Below, piece by piece: positions 59,098 to 64,000 of a DNA stretch of 64,000 nucleotides (its first letter is position 1; each line of letters opens with the position of its first letter). A model generated the notes under the pieces. It was not told where the DNA came from. It searched no databases and saw only the letters and a list, made by a program, of their open reading frames with translations. This DNA is from Lactarius indigo (lineage: Eukaryota; Basidiomycota; Agaricomycetes; Russulales; Russulaceae): assembly GCA_025766275.1 (NCBI GenBank), contig JAFKAC010000161.1:1-64000 (forward strand), written 5' to 3'. The position numbers and the translations under genes are program-made.

Positions 59098-61458
59098 TAA
59101 TCACCGGCGAGGTTCCAGCGGCGCGCCTCATATTGGCTGTAAGCTCAGGCTGTGGTCCTGCAGTGGATGTAACGAAGGGAGGTTGACTGACGCTGACTCA
59201 TTGACGCATCCAGCCATAGCGTCTTTGTCAGAGAACATGCATTCACAGCCCACACAATCGACACAAAGACTGTCGAGTGCGGCGCAATCAGCTTGCTCAG
59301 ACAGGTGACTTACTGTATACGATCAACCAATTCAAAACTTGGCTACAAAGTTGGCCTGCCATGCACACAGTTGCGGGTTCTAGTAGGCTATACAGTGCTG
59401 TGCGGGGTATTGCTGTAGGCCACAACCCTAGCGGTTTACGTGTCAAATAGCCGTCAGCTGAAAATTTTGCTTAATGTACTTTTGTTTATGCTAGGCGTAG
59501 CTGTTCGTAGGGCTCACCAGCAATTCTATCAAAGCACCGAACCGTCCTGACCCACACTGATGCGACGCCCATCATTCTGAATTCTCGTGACTATGATTGG
59601 CACCGGCTTTGGATACTGATGCTTGACCTCCCTCCTAGGTTTTTCTGGAAAGCATGGGCCACTCCAAGAGATCAAGAAGAATGGACGATAAATAATGCTC
59701 CCAGTCGGACGAAAAACCGAAACAACAGTGTTAGACAGAGGAATATCATCTTCAGTTTTCAAGATCTGTAATCGTCTTCAAATTAACCGGCACAAACAAC
59801 GGCAAAACAGGAAGGGCTCGAGGTATGGTATGAAATCCCCTGTTATTAACTCTCAAAGACCTGTTCGCAGATCTAGTCAAGTGAACATGACACAGCTGGT
59901 GTAACGTCTGCAATTCTGAACAGCAAAGCGATGATAACACATTCCTGGTCAATTCTGGCCGCTAGCCCGATCTTATAGTAGCCTGGAACCACTAGACAGC
60001 TCCATATTCATGGGAGATAGGACCAAGCAAATCAGTCACACGACGTAGGGTAACTCCCGGCGTTAACTTTGTGTTGAACAAAATCATTCTAGCCAGGGGC
60101 CCACAGGTAGGCAGTTCTAAAATACTATGCCTATCCAAGACTGTTGCCCTGTAGCCTGGGCGCGTGACAGATGTCTACCGTGTGTTGCCAAAGATGTGTG
60201 GAGACGATTGCGCATCAATTTCCACGCACAGGTAGAGCGTCACGATCATCAACACAATGTGGGGATTGTTTTGAAATATCATGCGGTCTCCTCGGCGATT
60301 TGGACCAGAGGCAGCTTCGCCACCAACAGACGTCAGCCGTCTGAGCGGTGCACCTCATAACCGAGTTCCCTACGCTGTAAAACGGACTCCAAAGGAATAT
60401 TGATAACTATAATGGGATAAATATTTCGTCGTTTCGTCGTGTGATAACCTAAAATTCGTAATTTGAAAGTGCTCTCTACGGGCTTCATTTCAGTTTAGAT
60501 GACAGGGCCATCAGTGGGAGAATCACCGTTCAGAAGCCTGTCTTGGTCCCAGGAACGTATTCCTGTCAACTATCGGTCCATGGGAGATGGTCCGTCCGAG
60601 AAAAAGCCAGGAGATCAGCCGGCTTCCCACGGGAGCATGAAATCGAGTCGGAGGGGCTGCGGAAAATGACACCGGCCCAGCAAGCAGAAGGAGGGCGCCA
60701 AAAACACCGCTGGAAGATAGAAGTGAGACCGCCTCGTGGCTCAATCATCAAGAATCGGTACATCTTCCTGCGGGGATGATTGGATGAATCTTGGCAATTT
60801 GGATGGACGTCCGGTTCTGGTGAAGCACGTCGATGTTAGGGTACTGCGCACGAAGTCGCTGCCGTTGTATCGGGTGCATCAGGCTCAAGAGTGATTGCTA
60901 CCCTTCAACGCCCAGACGAATCATCGATTAATCATCGAATGCGGCCTCATCTGTGTTTGCCGGCCCTTGCATAACTCCACGGAGAAATGTCACCTAGTTC
61001 ACTAATGTACTCGATGGTGGCGTTGCTCGGGGGTCCCTTGTTGGGAGCTGATTGCGAGTGGATATAGCGACACATTGGTCAGCAGTCCGAGGACGTTTAT
61101 TGATGGCTGATGGGGTAGGCAGACCCAAAGTTGGAAACAGCCTTTAGGATCGGAGCATACGAAGTAGCATACAGGCTGACGTCTTCTTTGAGCTGGCACA
61201 GTCAAGAAATGTGTGCGAGTGGCCGATGATATGCCGGGGGATTTGCCGAGGATGGCCCAGCAGCAATGTCTCAGACCTCCTCAATGGGACCGATGACAAG
61301 AGACAGAATTCTTAGCTTCGAATGGGAGGTTATTTTTGCTCCTGGGGTGGTCGGTCTTCGGGATCGAACTGACGCGCTGGACACCGTCTCAATTCTGCAT
61401 CGCGGTAACTTCAGATGATCAATCTATACGTTATTGACTCCCGAATCTATGCCTTTAT
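59098..61458. other. Gene-poor stretch
   Basis: Only short ORFs (59529-59762 minus, 60127-60360 plus, 60543-60779 plus) without recognisable products or plausible splice partners. Includes the 3' flank of ATX1 at the right end. Confidence 0.4.
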
Positions 61459-61893
61459 CTATTCGACAGTTATTCCAGAGCGAACCTGAACACAGACCGA
61501 TAAGAGAAAGGTTCGCTGGAAATCGTACCTATACTAACCTCTTTGCCTGTCTTCGAAATGATGCTGTGGACATCGTCATAAGGCATGGTTCCTTTGACTA
61601 GGACTTCCTGGGTGGCTAAATCAACATTGAACTCGGAGACTGCATCGAACAGATCAGTTTTGGACTTGCGAGGCGCCGTAACTGTGTTACTCACCCCCGC
61701 CGGAAGTTTTGGCCTTCTCCAGGACGCGAGTCACGGCGCCGGAGCAACCGCCGCAGGTCATCTATCGTCGTGGTCAATTACGCAACGCTATCGTACAAAA
61801 TTTCGGCGTTACCTTGACATCAAACTTGTAAGTGTGCTCGGCCTGAATAAGTATCAGTAATCTATTCGTAAGACAGAGGCTGGATGGAACCAT
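61459..61893 (-). CDS. ATX1: Copper chaperone ATX1
   Basis: Cytosolic metallochaperone that passes Cu(I) to the Ccc2-type copper ATPase of the secretory pathway. Five exons (61893-61891, 61842-61813, 61761-61695, 61639-61539, 61485-61459) give 75 residues, the normal size. The copper site MTCGGC sits at residues 12-17 (M12, C14, C17), followed by SGAVTRVLEKAKTSGGV, EFNVDLATQEVLVKGTMPYD and the Lys-containing end ISKTGKEVRSGITVE. The first exon would hold only the ATG, with GCC GAG as the next codons after a 48-bp intron; this is the best start found but its donor (GTTCCA) is weak. Downstream introns are all 51-55 bp. Confidence 0.88.
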
Positions 61894-62201
61894 TGAGGTG
61901 AGTACGAAGAGTCTGGGGTGACATATGAGCACAAACAGTGGGACATTGACATATGCTTACAGTTCAAAAACAGAGGGAATACGGAGGAGATGGTGGTTGT
62001 GAGAAGAGATGGATTGAAGGTTTCTATGTTCTTCAGCGGTCTTCCATAAGCGTACAGCTAAAGTGATCTATCGACAGTCATCGCTTATTGTGTAAGCCAC
62101 TTTGCAACGAACACGTGATACGCATAGTCGTCCCTCTTCATTACCTTTTGCCTCACTCAGCTCATATATCTCCGAAGGAAACAATCTTCCGACATTTCCA
62201 A
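61894..62201. promoter_or_regulatory. Divergent promoter of ATX1 and the ALY-type gene
   Basis: 308 bp between the two start codons. No copper-responsive element or TATA box was recognised with confidence. Confidence 0.4.
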
Positions 62202-63058
62202 ATGAGCGGACAGACAAGGGCAGGCTCAGCGCGACTGAACGCCTACCATGGGACGAAGCGGCAACTGACTGGAACAAGTGCTGGTCAAGTTGCGCCTGCC
62301 TGGCGTTCGACAAATGGTGCAGCAGCTGCGAACGGAAGCACCTCACCTCTGTCGAAGAAGGCGGCGTTGCAACGGGGAAGCAAGATATTACTCAGCAACT
62401 TACCTATGGATGTCGCGGAGAGCGAGATTGAGGTACACGCAATCACGTTCTCTTTCTCGTCCATTGTACCCTCATTGCTTGCAGGAGCTATTCAAGAGAA
62501 CAGTGGGCCCAATCAAGGACATGTTTATCATTTACAATAGCCAAGGGCGATCCAAGGGAATGGCTGTGGTTACCTTTCAACGCGCCACGGACGCCATTTC
62601 GGCTCGGTCAAAGTACGATGGCAAAGTGATTGACGGGAGTAAGTTTTTTTTTAAAAAAAATCACTCCGCGCGTATATAACTAACTGAAAACCAGAACACA
62701 AACTCAAAATCGAATTGGTGACGGACAGCGACGAGCCATTGCCCGAGGTGGTTAAAGAGCAGCCTTCCCTACTATCTCGCATTGCAGGTCTTCATACCCG
62801 ACCAGCGTCAGACCCAACTCCAGGCGATGAACTTTCTGCACCTCCACCGTATGTCCCAGATTGAACCTACTCTTCTCCCTCAAAAACTTACTATTGTTTA
62901 GACCGCGCCCGGTGAAGAAGCACACATTTTCGATTGTTGTATCGGGCCCCAAAAAGCGCACAAAGAAAGGACCCAAGCGTGTCAAGAAGTCGCTCGCTCA
63001 GCTCGACCAAGAGATGGAGGACTATCGGGCGTCTGTTACAGACAAAAAGGCCGCATAA
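62202..63058 (+). CDS. ALY/REF (Yra1-type) mRNA export adaptor
   Basis: Nuclear RNA-binding adaptor of the TREX complex that hands mRNPs to the Mex67-Mtr2 export receptor. Exons 62202-62432, 62485-62638, 62695-62848 and 62902-63058 give 231 residues. The RRM lies at about 60-140 with RNP2 (KILLSNLPMD) and RNP1-like KGMAVVTFQ, and the linking helix ELFKRTVGPIKDMFIIYN matches the ALY pattern. A Lys-rich region (SGPKKRTKKGPKRVKKS) precedes the C-terminal UAP56/Sub2-binding motif (QLDQEMEDYRAS). The usual N-terminal copy of that motif is missing from this model, so an unrecognised upstream exon or a genuine loss are both possible. Confidence 0.88.
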
Positions 63059-63434
63059 CCTGTGCTCGGGTCCCTTTGTTCTGCTTGGGCCTTCGGGACC
63101 CCTTCGAAATGGATTGTGTGCCGTGTGCAAATTGCAGAAGTGCTGATCTTATGTCCCCTTGGCCAACCGCACCATCGGTGTACGATTGATACCTGTATGC
63201 CTTTCCCTTCGGGGCCTCCCTTCTTGTCATATCTCTGACACATACTAGGCGTATGTTGAGATTGAGGGTGACTGGCTCGGGATGCAGTAGAATAATGTTG
63301 TATGCCCCTTGATGAACGCATTGCCCTTGTATAGGGTTAGGGTCAATCAACGATGATTATCTGAGCTCGAGTCTCAGTCTATCGACGACGAACACGAACA
63401 ATACCACTTCACTTGACCGTTTATCTTAATTGTA
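63059..63434. other. Intergenic
   Basis: 3' flank of the ALY-type gene and the promoter of the PFK2-type gene. Nothing else recognised. Confidence 0.5.
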
Positions 63435-64000
63435 ATGGTCGCACCACTATACACGACTGCTTCTGGGCTCCTTTTCCATGCCGGAAAGATCCTTGTCGTC
63501 ACCGTCGGACTGCCTGCTCGTGGCAAGACCCACATATCCAGAGCCCTCGAACGCTATCTCCGATGGGCTGGGATAAAGACTCAGGTCGTCTCTCTGGGTG
63601 ATTACCGGCGAAAGATGATAGGGGGCGCCCAGAAGCTCCCCCCCGACTACTTCACACTTGGTGCGTGGCTGATCGATCACGGGTGTATTGCTGTATGTTC
63701 ACGCGGGCCGTTGAAACCTCAGGGATGAAAAGCCCTGAGACCATAGAGCTGCGCCAAAAGGTTCTGGAGGGCTGTGAGCAGATCATCTGGGACTTTTTCA
63801 ATGCCGGGGGCCAGTGTGTTATCTACGATGCCAACAACGGGCGGCGTGAACAACGGCGGAGAGTTTCCGAGAAGTTTGGCAAGGAGGGCATACACGTTGT
63901 GATGCTAGGTCGTAACTACTACGTTTGGCTTCATTGCGATACCTTCCCTGACCTTACCACTTGCAGAATCGATCTGTGACGACCCTGCAATTATAGAACG
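63435..64000 (+). CDS. 6-phosphofructo-2-kinase (PFKFB-type), 5' part
   Basis: Makes fructose-2,6-bisphosphate, the activator of phosphofructokinase; cytosolic. The gene runs off the right edge. Visible exons are 63435-63660, 63723-63908 and 63967-64000 onward. The kinase P-loop GLPARGKT appears at about residues 25-32, followed by RALERYLRW, SLGDYRRK, PPDYFTLG, then ELRQKVLEGCE, VIYDANNG and KEGIHVVMLESICDD. This matches the family through to the start of the substrate-binding half. The N-terminus is short (about 17 residues before KILVV), whereas many fungal homologues have longer extensions, so an upstream exon is possible. Whether a bisphosphatase domain follows cannot be seen. Confidence 0.92.

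Noticed and set aside
61340..61400. B-box-like GTTCGATCC on the minus strand, possible tRNA
   Set aside because: No A box and no foldable cloverleaf around it.

Overview
The window is nuclear DNA from a filamentous basidiomycete, most likely a mushroom-forming Agaricomycete. The gene models carry many 45-70 bp introns and are packed on both strands. The predicted proteins include families I associate with that class: the 'YTWQF' single-pass surface proteins, F-box/leucine-rich proteins, and a multi-exon membrane protein with a WW-like motif. No species can be named from the sequence alone. Splice junctions were placed by eye from GT/GC-AG signals, frame continuity and family similarity. Every multi-exon model given as complete sums to a whole number of codons.

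Left part (1-13.8 kb): a possible DUF6535-like gene (+), ERG6 sterol methyltransferase (-), a small unknown ORF (-), RAD52 (-), an S/G/R-rich unknown protein (-), a G3BP-type NTF2+RRM protein (-) and a Fus3/Kss1-type MAP kinase (-).

Middle (14-34 kb): a 12-exon predicted membrane protein (-), a wrecked sedolisin-type tripeptidyl-peptidase pseudogene (-), then a divergent pair of SWI3/RSC8-type chromatin subunit (-) and a mitochondrial PPR-like protein (+). Next comes an accessory block in which two gene families each occur twice: a surface protein (two intact copies) and an F-box protein (one open, one broken by stop codons).

Right part (34-64 kb): a Gin4/Hsl1/Kcc4-type kinase (+), an MGRN1-like RING E3 ligase (-), ribosomal protein uL15/RPL28 (-), RPB11 (+), the mitochondrial ribosome GTPase MTG1 (-), an unknown basic protein (-), an intron-containing tRNA-Thr (-), a small four-span membrane protein (-), a bHLH factor (-), ATX1 copper chaperone (-), an ALY/Yra1 mRNA export factor (+), and the start of 6-phosphofructo-2-kinase (+), which runs off the right edge. 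Two large gene-poor stretches (47.7-51.6 kb and 57-61.4 kb) hold inverted-repeat elements and ORF debris.

Nothing here forms a biosynthetic cluster or defence island; most genes are independent housekeeping genes. The unusual content is in gene structure and decay: two GC-AG introns, a 20-nt microexon kept in both surface-protein paralogues, a proposed first coding exon of only the ATG, a RING domain split by a long insert, and at least two pseudogenes.
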